Source: Nitriliruptorales bacterium (lineage in GTDB: Bacteria; Actinomycetota; Nitriliruptoria; Euzebyales; Egibacteraceae). Taken from it: a stretch of 23,758 nt of DNA. Shown here piece after piece: positions 14,790 to 22,400 of this stretch (position 1 is its first letter; each line of letters begins with the position of its first letter). The stretch covers positions 1-23,758 of the forward strand of contig SLAO01000043.1 in the NCBI GenBank assembly GCA_007126835.1, read 5' to 3'. The notes under the pieces were generated by a model. The model saw only the letters and a list, made by a program, of their open reading frames with translations, was not told the DNA's origin and did no database searches. Made by a program: the position numbers and the translations under genes.

Positions 14790-16703
14790 CTAGTGGTCGT
14801 CCTCGCTGGGTGGCTCGAACGCCCAGCCGAAGAAGCCGTACAGGCCGACGACCAGTCCGAGGCCGAAGATCGCGGCCATGGCGATCCCGCCGGTGAACAC
14901 GCCATAGCCAGCGATGGTGATCCCCAGCGCGGCCACCAGCGGGAAGAACGAGGGGTCGGGCATGTGGATGTCGTGCGCCTCGTGTTCGTGCGCTGCCTCG
15001 CCCGACCCGCCTGCCGGCACTCGGATGGGCTTTCCGTGGTCGCTGGTGTACTTGCGATTCCACAGCTCGTCGCGCGAGGTGACCTGGGGGATCTCGTCGA
15101 AGTTGTGGGGCTTGGGGGGACTGGTGGTCAACCACTCGACCGTTCGAGCGTCCCAGGGGTCGTCACCCGCGACGACCCCGCTGCGGCGGCTGATGACCAC
15201 GTTGATCACGAAGATCAGCACCGCCACCGCGATCAGGAAGGAGCCGGCGGTCTCGACGGCGTTCCAGAACTCCCACCCGTAACCGGCGGGGTAGGTGTCC
15301 ACGCGTCGCGGCATACCCTGCAGGCCGAGGATGTGCATGGGAGCGAACGTCGCGTTGAAGCCGATCAGGATCAGCCAGAAGTGCCACTTGCCGAGCTTCT
15401 CGCCGAGCATCCGGCCCGTCATCTTCGGAAAGAAGTAGTACATGCCGGCGAACAGCCCGAAGAGGGCGCCGCCGAACAGCACGTAGTGGAAGTGGGCCAC
15501 GACGTAGTACGTGTCGGTGTGCTGGTAGTTGTGGGGGACCACGGCGTGCGTCACGCCCGAAAGCCCGCCGATGGTGAACATCCCGATGAGCCCGAGCGCG
15601 AACAGCATCGGCGTGGGGAACGTCAGCTTGCCGCCCCACACCGTCCCGAGCCAGTTGAAGATCTTCACTCCCGTCGGCACCGCGATGAACATCGTGGTCA
15701 ACGCGAACGCGGCGTTGGCGACGGGTCCCATCCCCACGGCGAACATGTGGTGCGCCCACACGCCGAAGCCGAGGAAGCCGATCGCGATACCGCTGAACAC
15801 CAGCGCCGCGTAGCCGAAGATCGGCTTGCGGCTGAACACCGGCAGGACCTCGGACACCAGCCCGAACGCGGGCAAGATGAGGATGTAGACCTCTGGATGC
15901 CCGAACAGCCAGAACATGTGCTGCCACAGGATGGGGTCGCCGCCCGCAGACGGGTCGAAGAAGTTGCCCCCGAAGCGCACGTCGAACATCAGCTGCCAGA
16001 GGGCAACCCCGATGATCGGCATCGCGAAGAGCATCAAGAAGCTCGTGACCAGCGTCATCCAGGTGAACACCGGCATGCGCATCAGCGTCATCCCCGGCGC
16101 CCGCATGTTGAGGATGGTGACGACGAAGTTGACGCTCGACACCAGTGACCCGAGCCCGACGATCTGCAGCCCGATCGAGTAGAACAGCATTCGGGACACG
16201 TGCGCGTCGACGATCGTGCCGGCCATCGGGTCCGGCCCGACCTGCGACGACAGCGGCGCGTAGTTGAACCACCCCCCGTCGGGCATGCCGCCGAGGAAGA
16301 TGGAGGAGTAGATGAAGATGCCGCCGAAGAGGAAGACCCAGTAGCTAAACGCGTTCAACCGGGGAAACGCGACGTCGCGCGCGCCGATCTGCAGGGGCAT
16401 CACGAAGTTGAAGAACCCCGCGCTCAGCGGCATCAGCGCGAGGAAGATCATCGTGATGCCGTGCATCGTGAAGATCTGGTTGTACTGGTCGGGGTTCAGC
16501 GCCTGACCGTCTGGTCCCGCGAGCTGGACCCGGATCAGCAGCGCCTGCAGGCCGGCGATGATGAAGAACGTGAACGCGGTGACGAAGTACAAGATCCCGA
16601 TCTTCTTGTGATCGGTGGTCGTCAGCCACGACCAGAAGCCCGTTGTGGCCTTAGGGCGGCGGAACGGGTTCCGGCTGGTGTCGGATTCGGCGGTGGCGGC
16701 CAT
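14790..16703 (-). CDS. ctaD: cytochrome c oxidase subunit I, A-type, with C-terminal two-helix extension
   Basis: A 637-residue catalytic subunit reducing oxygen to water and pumping protons. Heme a ligands are His81 (FTMHGITMIF) and His406. Heme a3 is bound by His404 (VVAHFHYVL). CuB is bound by His269, His318 and His319; Glu271 and the cross-linked Tyr273 lie in GHPEVYILILPAFG. The D-channel entrance is Asp110 (GARDVAFPRLN) and the K-channel lysine is Lys347 (AVPTGVKIF), so it is A1-type. After the normal end of helix XII and the EWLTTSPPKPHNF tail, a His-rich linker (about 571-580) leads to two extra hydrophobic helices (about 588-608 and 611-628), an extension also known in some other actinobacterial and Chloroflexi oxidases. 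ATG 16703 has only a weak ribosome binding site. It follows ctaC by 34 bases. Confidence 0.97.
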   Translation of the reverse strand: MAATAESDTSRNPFRRPKATTGFWSWLTTTDHKKIGILYFVTAFTFFIIAGLQALLIRVQLAGPDGQALNPDQYNQIFTMHGITMIFLALMPLSAGFFNFVMPLQIGARDVAFPRLNAFSYWVFLFGGIFIYSSIFLGGMPDGGWFNYAPLSSQVGPDPMAGTIVDAHVSRMLFYSIGLQIVGLGSLVSSVNFVVTILNMRAPGMTLMRMPVFTWMTLVTSFLMLFAMPIIGVALWQLMFDVRFGGNFFDPSAGGDPILWQHMFWLFGHPEVYILILPAFGLVSEVLPVFSRKPIFGYAALVFSGIAIGFLGFGVWAHHMFAVGMGPVANAAFALTTMFIAVPTGVKIFNWLGTVWGGKLTFPTPMLFALGLIGMFTIGGLSGVTHAVVPHNYQHTDTYYVVAHFHYVLFGGALFGLFAGMYYFFPKMTGRMLGEKLGKWHFWLILIGFNATFAPMHILGLQGMPRRVDTYPAGYGWEFWNAVETAGSFLIAVAVLIFVINVVISRRSGVVAGDDPWDARTVEWLTTSPPKPHNFDEIPQVTSRDELWNRKYTSDHGKPIRVPAGGSGEAAHEHEAHDIHMPDPSFFPLVAALGITIAGYGVFTGGIAMAAIFGLGLVVGLYGFFGWAFEPPSEDDH

Positions 16704-16737
16704 CTGACGTCTTTCGTCTACGGCGTGCGGGCCGGGG

Positions 16738-17892
16738 TCACTCGAGGCTCATGAGGTATTCGACGAGGGGCTCGACCTCGTCCTCTTCGAGCAGGCCGTC
16801 CTCGATCAGATTGGGCATCTGCGCTCCCGGTTTGACGTCCTGGGGGTCCCGGATCCAGTCAGCCAGGTTCTCGCGGTTGTTCTCCAAGAACGCACCGGCC
16901 AAGGTGTCGCGGCTGGCGAAGTGGGTGAGATCGGGACCGATGCGCAACTCGGCGGTTGATCCGTCCACGGGGCTCTCGTAGCCGTCGATTGCGTGGCACT
17001 GGATGCAGGTGGCTGTGTCGAACAGGGCCTCGCCCTCGGCGACGAGGGGGTCCGCGTCCTCGTCGACGGGTTCGACGGGCTGCGCCTGCTCGTCGAGCCA
17101 GGCGGTGAACTCGTCGGGGTCCTCAGCGATGACCTGGAACCGCATCCGCGAGTGCGACAGGCCGCAGAACTCCGCGCACTGGCCTTCGTAGCGTCCGGGC
17201 TCGTCGGCTTCGAGCGTGAGGTTGCGTGTCTGCCCGGGGACGACATCCTGCTTGCCGGCCAGCCGGGGCACCCAGAAGCTGTGCAGGACGCCCTGGGCAA
17301 CCGACCCCGTCTTGTCCCCGACGCCTCCCGGGTCCGGGATCGACGCCGACAGCGCCTCAAGGTGGAGGTACACGGGCCGGCCGGTGGGGATGTGCAGCTG
17401 GCCGGACGTGATCACGCCCTGACCTTCGTCGTCTAGGTATTCGAACTCCCACCAGTACTGCTTGGCGACGACCCGCACCTGCAGGGCGTCGTCGGGTTCG
17501 GCGGCGAGGTCGAAGATCGTGTCGATGGTCGGCACCGCGATCCCCGCCAGGATGACCGCGGGGATGAGGGTCCAGAGGATCTCCAGCCGAGTGTTGCCGT
17601 GAACCTGCGAGGGCAGTTCGTCCCCGTCGTCCCGCCGCTTGCGGAAGCGCCAGACGGCCACCAGCAGCAGGCCCTGGACCAGGACGAAGACCACCACCGC
17701 GATGGGGAACACGATGTTCCACAGATCGTGGCTGGCCTGCGCGGACGGGCCGCGGGGATCCAGCGCATCTTGCGGAGCGTCGGCAGCGCAGCCGGCGATC
17801 AGTCCGGCGATCACGAGAAGTACGCCCAGGCGCATGGTCCGCTGCCACCGCCGAGGGGTCCCTCCCACCAACCGGGGGCCTCCAGCCCGCAT
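16738..17892 (-). CDS. ctaC: cytochrome c oxidase subunit II with fused cytochrome c domain (caa3 type), lipoprotein
   Basis: 384 residues from ATG 17892. A basic n-region, a hydrophobic core and a lipobox LIAGC (Cys35) mark a lipoprotein. Two membrane helices follow (about 57-80 and 104-125). The CuA domain has YWWEFEYL, His204 (VLHSFWVP) and GQCAEFCGLSHSRM with Cys239, Cys243, His247 and Met250. An acidic linker leads to a cytochrome c domain with CIQCH (296-300) and distal Met359 (GAQMPN). About 16 residues (near 184-200) are inserted just before the CuA His204. Start choice: ATG 17892 has GGAGG four bases upstream; the later ATG 17835 would give a more classic signal peptide but lacks a binding site. 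It heads the ctaCDEF run. Confidence 0.95.
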   Translation of the reverse strand: MRAGGPRLVGGTPRRWQRTMRLGVLLVIAGLIAGCAADAPQDALDPRGPSAQASHDLWNIVFPIAVVVFVLVQGLLLVAVWRFRKRRDDGDELPSQVHGNTRLEILWTLIPAVILAGIAVPTIDTIFDLAAEPDDALQVRVVAKQYWWEFEYLDDEGQGVITSGQLHIPTGRPVYLHLEALSASIPDPGGVGDKTGSVAQGVLHSFWVPRLAGKQDVVPGQTRNLTLEADEPGRYEGQCAEFCGLSHSRMRFQVIAEDPDEFTAWLDEQAQPVEPVDEDADPLVAEGEALFDTATCIQCHAIDGYESPVDGSTAELRIGPDLTHFASRDTLAGAFLENNRENLADWIRDPQDVKPGAQMPNLIEDGLLEEDEVEPLVEYLMSLE

Positions 17893-17908
17893 GCATCCTC
17901 CATGTCGA

Positions 17909-17933
17909 CGGCGGTCCCACCGTGGTTCCGCCG
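17909..17933 (-). promoter_or_regulatory. 25-base interrupted palindrome in the ctaC leader
   Basis: Outer arms CGGCGG and CCGCCG and inner arms CCAC and GTGG are symmetric around a central C at 17921, with two mismatched bases between arms on each side. It ends about 17 bases before the ctaC ATG and abuts the ribosome binding site. It could be an operator or an RNA hairpin in the 5' leader. Confidence 0.5.
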
Positions 17934-17957
17934 AAATCAAGGACCTTGGTCGCCCGG

Positions 17958-17963
17958 AGTCTA
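17958..17963 (-). promoter_or_regulatory. candidate -10 element for ctaC
   Basis: On the minus strand the hexamer reads TAGACT, a good TANNNT match typical of GC-rich actinobacteria, 66 bases before the ctaC ATG. No clear -35 box at 16-18 bases. The dyad at 17909-17933 would lie in the resulting leader. Confidence 0.35.
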
Positions 17964-18101
17964 GCCCACCGGCCCTGCACTGGCCGCTTGGGCGGGCAGG
18001 TCCCGTTGTGCGGCGAGCGCACTGGCCCTCGATCCCGAGCGCGGGCAGTTTTGCACGTCCATGCGTCCCACCCCAAAACGGCGGTCGGCCCTACTTGCAG
18101 G

Positions 18102-18123
18102 GGACCCTTGGCCGGAAGGGTCC
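18102..18123. repeat. perfect 8-base inverted repeat with 6-base centre
   Basis: GGACCCTT and AAGGGTCC flank the centre GGCCGG. The dyad lies about 210 bases upstream of ctaC and 185 bases upstream of the secreted-protein gene. It has no T-run and is not between convergent genes, so an operator or regulator-binding site is more likely than a terminator. Confidence 0.5.
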
Positions 18124-18197
18124 GCGGGGGGAGTCTGCGGACGGGCCAGCGGGGCAGTGGTGGAGCAACGCAGGCTGACCCCACGAAACAGAGAGTG

Positions 18198-18227
18198 TTG
18201 TCAGCACGCTGAGGATTTCGGGATACT
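18198..18227 (+). promoter_or_regulatory. candidate promoter of the secreted-protein gene
   Basis: TTGTCA (18198-18203) and GATACT (18222-18227) are separated by 18 bases, giving five and four consensus matches. A leader of about 75 bases would follow to the ATG at 18309. Confidence 0.45.
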
Positions 18228-18308
18228 GCAGTCCCGCAGGTTTCGGGGAGCCGTGCTCGCGCATGCGCCACCGGCGGGGACCACTGTCGGCCGCTCAGAG
18301 GAGACCCG

Positions 18309-19475
18309 ATGTCGACGCATGCCGCCGCGGGTTCGCCGCGTGGACGCACCATGGTCAGCGTGGGACTCGCCCTCGCATTAGCCCTGACCGCCGCGCTCGC
18401 CGCTCCGGTCGCCTCCGCAGGGAGTGCGGACGGCACCTTGAACGTCGGCCTCGCGTTCAGCGCCCAACCGACGGATGCCGAGGTGGGCGAAGTCATCAGC
18501 ACGCAGCCGTTCGGTGGGGCCGGCGCAGACCCGGTGAGCGTCAAAGTCACCGTGACGGCGCAGTCGCTCGACGACGCGGTCAGCGGGCTTCGTGGCCCGT
18601 CGCGGCGATACCAAGAGCAGATCCGCGACGTGCTCGGGGAGGGAGTGACGCTGAGGCTGGCAAGCGCGGACGGTCGCTTGCACGACGACGACCTCGCCGT
18701 TGTGCCAGACCAGGTCAGCCTGTCGCCCGACGCTGAAGGTGGCTTGCAGGGTGTCGTCGCGTTCGAGCATCTGAAGGTCCGTACCGCGGTCCGGGGTGCC
18801 GCCCTCGACGCGGCGCTGCCCGACGGCATGATCACGATTCCCGGGCAGGGCGGGAACGGCCCGTTCGACATCGAGCTGTCCGCCCGCTCGCAGGTATCCG
18901 ACCGGTTCACCGTTTGGCAGAACGCGGCGGGGTGCGTCGCCGGCTCGCCGTGCACCGCCGAGCTGGGCCACGACATGGACGAGGACAGCCACCAAGGTCT
19001 GCACGTCGAGCTGACGTCCGATTCGACGCAGGGCTTCTTGGCGATGACGTTCACCGACGAGGACCTCGAGCCCGGCGGCGGCAGCGCGGTTGCAACCTGC
19101 GACGGGCAGGAGTACGTGTCGATCCCGGGTCCGGTGCTCTTCGATGGCCTCGATCTGCACGAGAGCGTCGACGAGCTCATCGCCACGGTGCGCATCGACA
19201 AGGCAGCCGTCCAGGAGGACGTGAGCAACGGGCGCGCGCACTACGACATCTGCTACGTGGGTGACAAGTCGTTCACTGCCAAGTCCGGCGTGCCTGCGCC
19301 GCAGCGAGACGGCGAGGCCGGCGATTTCGACGACCCGCTCGAGTTCGGCCCGGCCCTGCTTCCGCACTGCAGGGACCATGACAAGGCCCCGTGCGTCCAG
19401 TCTCGAACCGGCTTCCGGGGTGGCGGCGCCGAGATCGTCGTCCGGTTGCCTGCCGGCGACCCGATCATGCGCTAG
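18309..19475 (+). CDS. secreted protein of unknown function with six cysteines
   Basis: 388 residues. I do not recognise a named family. The N-terminus is a Sec signal peptide: a basic region (Arg11, Arg13), a hydrophobic core MVSVGLALALALTAALA and a likely cleavage after ASA near residue 37. The mature part is beta-rich in appearance (for example DPVSVKVTVTAQSLDD) and acidic. All six cysteines are in the C-terminal half (AAGCVAGSPC; VATCDGQ; YDICYVG; LPHCRDHDKAPC), enough for three disulfides. The C-terminal tail with PHC..APCVQSRT and RLPAGDPIMR resembles tails I associate with other actinobacterial secreted proteins, but I cannot name the family. ATG 18309 has GAGGAG 6 bases upstream; the in-frame ATG 18351 would also keep the signal peptide. 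No membrane anchor or cell-wall motif is visible. Confidence 0.85.
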   Translation: MSTHAAAGSPRGRTMVSVGLALALALTAALAAPVASAGSADGTLNVGLAFSAQPTDAEVGEVISTQPFGGAGADPVSVKVTVTAQSLDDAVSGLRGPSRRYQEQIRDVLGEGVTLRLASADGRLHDDDLAVVPDQVSLSPDAEGGLQGVVAFEHLKVRTAVRGAALDAALPDGMITIPGQGGNGPFDIELSARSQVSDRFTVWQNAAGCVAGSPCTAELGHDMDEDSHQGLHVELTSDSTQGFLAMTFTDEDLEPGGGSAVATCDGQEYVSIPGPVLFDGLDLHESVDELIATVRIDKAAVQEDVSNGRAHYDICYVGDKSFTAKSGVPAPQRDGEAGDFDDPLEFGPALLPHCRDHDKAPCVQSRTGFRGGGAEIVVRLPAGDPIMR

Positions 19476-22400
19476 CCGCGGGTTCGCTGGGGCCGGGCTC
19501 CCTGGAGCTCTGTCTCGTCGGGTACAAGGTCGCCCGGGGCGCGCACCTCGAGTATGACCTCGCCGGGGATCTCTGGGAGGCTACGGACGCCGAGCCGGTC
19601 GAGGATCGTCTGGCTCTCGGCGCGCAGGGCGGCGGCTTCGCCCGTGCCTTGCCGCTCGGCCACGAGCGCGAGGGCGCGCTTGCCGAGGGCGAGCTCGTAG
19701 TCGGCGTCGCGTGCGCGTGCCGCCTCGAGACAGCGCTGTGCCGCAGCTCGCGCCTCGTCGAGCTCGTCGAGCTGCAGCAGCGCGTAGGCCCGTACCCGGT
19801 CGAGCACCGGCTCCTGCGCCGCCACCCCGGTGCGGGAGGCGGAACGTGCCGATGCGGCGTCTGCGAACCCCAGCGCCGATGCGGCGTCGCCGGCGAGCAC
19901 GTACACCTCGGCGATCCGTGCGTCTGCCTCGAGGGCCTGGACCTCGGCGCCGACCTCCTGCCACGTCCGGCGGGCCTCGCGTAGCTGGTGATGCGCCTCC
20001 TCGAAGCGGTCCTTGCGTCCCGCGACCCGGCCGAGGTTGGCGGTGACGTGCGCCAGAATCGTGCGGTCACCGACGGCGCGGAACACGCGCTCGGCCTCAC
20101 GAAAGAGGCTCTCAGCCTCCTCCAGGCGACCCTGGTCGGCGAGGATCTCCCCGATGTTGTTGCGACCGGAGGCCGCTCCGACGACGTCGCCGGTGCGCTC
20201 GTCGAGCTCCAACGCCCGCTCGTAGCGCGCCAGGGCCTCGTCCCACCGGCCTTGCCAGAACGCGATGCCGCCCATGTTGTTGAGCACGCTGGCCTGGTTG
20301 GGCAGGTCGCCGAGCTCCTCGTACAGCTGCAGCGCCCGCTCGGCGTACACGGCCTCCTCCGGCTGGCCGAGATCGAGGTGGATCCAGTCCAGGAGGCGGT
20401 ACGCGTGGGCGAGGACCTCTCGCGCGTCGGCTTGCTCGGCGGCGTCGATTGCCGCCTGCGTCCACGCCAACGCTCGGTCGTGGTGTCCTTGCGCCTGGCG
20501 GAAGTGGCCGTACCACACCTGGAGCTCGGCACGTTGACGTTGCGCCGCGGGGTGCTCGGTCCCCTCGATGCGTCGCAATCCGCGGGTGATCGACCCGAGT
20601 GCCTGCGAGAAGCGCCGGAGCCGCGCCTGCACCCGCGCGTGCTTGAGCCAGAGGCGGGCTTGGTCGACCGGATCGGCCATTGCTCGTCGGGCGTCGCGAT
20701 AGGCCGCACCTGCTTGCGCGAAGTCGCCCAATCGCTCCTGCGCGTCGCCCAAAGCCTCCGCAGTCCTGCCGAGCTCCTCGCGGGGGATGTCCTCGAGGTG
20801 CTCGGCGGCGTCGAGGGCGCGTCGGTAGAAGCGAGCGGCAGCTTCGTGGGCGTAGATCGACGCGGCGTTGCGCGCCGCCGCCAGCGAGTGCACCCAGGCG
20901 GCTTCGTACCGGGCGGCCAGGAAGTAGTGAAACGACAGCAGCTCGCTCGCGCCACCGTCCTCGGCCGCGATGGTGTCCGCCGCAGCCGCGTGCAGCCGTC
21001 GCCGGAGCCGGTAGGCAAGCCCGTCGTAGGCCGCGTCGCGGATCAGCGAGTGGCGAAACGCAACCTCGTCGCGCTCGTGGTCGAGGAAGCCGTCTAGCTG
21101 CGCCCAGACCTCCTGACGTGTTCTCGCCTCTGGCGCGACCGCGTCCACGAGGGTGCGGGAGAAGCGCTGGCCGAGCACGGACACGTGACGCAGCAGCGCC
21201 CTGGCGTCGGGCGTCAGCAGGTCGATACGGGCGGTGACCAGGGCCTCGACCGAGTCGGGCAGGCCGCCCAACCCGCCGGCCCGCACCGCAGCGACGAGCT
21301 CCTGGAGGTACAGCGGGTTCCCGCCGCTGCGTTCGAGCAGCGCGGCCATCTCGTGTGGCGGCAAGGGTGCGTCGTCGGTGGCCGCATCGGCCAGACGGGC
21401 TGCGGCGCCCGGGTCGAGCGGTTCCAGGGTCAGCACGTCGCCGTGCTCGTCGGGGATCATCCTCCCGTCCCCGGCGCGTTGGGTCAGGCACAGCAGCCAG
21501 GCGTGCTCGCCGGCGTGCCCAGCGAGTGCGCGCAGCAGGTCCGCGGAGGCCTCGTCGAGCCACTGCGCGTCCTCGACGACGAGGAGTGTGGGTTCGCGGC
21601 AGGCCCACGCCAGCAACTGCGCCGTCACCGAGTGCAGACGGTCGCGACGAAACTGCTCACTCAAGCTCTCGGTCGCCGGCGTCGCCGGCACGTCGGCGTC
21701 GAGTGGGATCGCCAGCAGCGGTGCCCACGGGAGGAGCTCGGGAAGCGACTGCTCGAGCACGCGCTGAAGGTGCTCGGCCGCCACTGTGCTGTCGGCACCG
21801 GGCGAGACTCCGAGCAGGCCGCGGAGCAGGCTGCGCAACGGGGCGTAGGGGATCGCCGCTCGGTACATCTCGCCGGCCATCTGACGGACCGTGAACCCCG
21901 CGGCCCGCTCGACGAGCTCCTCGACGAGTCGGCTCTTGCCCACACCCGGCTCGCCGACGAGCTCGAGGACCCGCCCTCGCCCGGCCCGGGCCTCAGCCAG
22001 CGCGCGGTCTAGCACCTCGAGCTCGGCGCCCCGCCCGACCAACGGCAACCGTGGGCCCTGGTGGGGCCGCGTCCCCTGCGCGGGCCCCACGAGACGAGCC
22101 TGGACGCGCTGGCGTTTGCCCTTCAGCTCGAGGCCTTCGACGGTGTCGGTGGCAAACGTCGTCCGCGACTGACCGATCACGGCGTCGCTGGCGAGGATCT
22201 GCCCGGGCCTCGCCCGCGACATCAACCGCGCCGCGACGTTGACCACGTCGCCCATCACCGTGTACGTACGGCGATGGGGCGGCCCCACGTCGCCGGCGAA
22301 CACCGCGCCGGCGTGCACCCCCATCTGCAGCGGCGCAGCCACGTCGGCCACGGCCAACTCCCGCATCGCCAGCAGCATCCGCTCCTCGTCGTTGCCCCCA

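Larger units (their letters stand above)
17893..18308. other. 416-base divergent intergenic region between ctaC and the secreted-protein gene
   Basis: No credible gene is seen here. It holds two candidate promoters, one for each flanking gene, and two strong dyads (17909-17933 and 18102-18123), listed separately. It is the largest non-coding stretch of the window and the only visible control region for the oxidase cluster. Confidence 0.7.

Noticed and set aside
13808..14905. 365-codon minus-strand frame overlapping ctaF, ctaE and the end of ctaD
   Set aside because: It is an alternative frame on the same strand as three recognised oxidase genes, with no membrane or family pattern.
14755..15135. 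N-terminal extension of subunit III to a start at 15135
   Set aside because: The extra 127 residues overlap ctaD out of frame and have no subunit III similarity; ATG 14754 has a plausible ribosome binding site.
14748..16148. 466-codon plus-strand open frame opposite ctaD
   Set aside because: Subunit I on the other strand is complete; the antisense translation is hydrophilic low complexity.
17357..19228. 623-codon minus-strand open frame over ctaC, the intergenic region and the secreted-protein gene
   Set aside because: It overlaps ctaC in a different frame and lies antisense to a gene with a signal peptide; no homology is seen in it.
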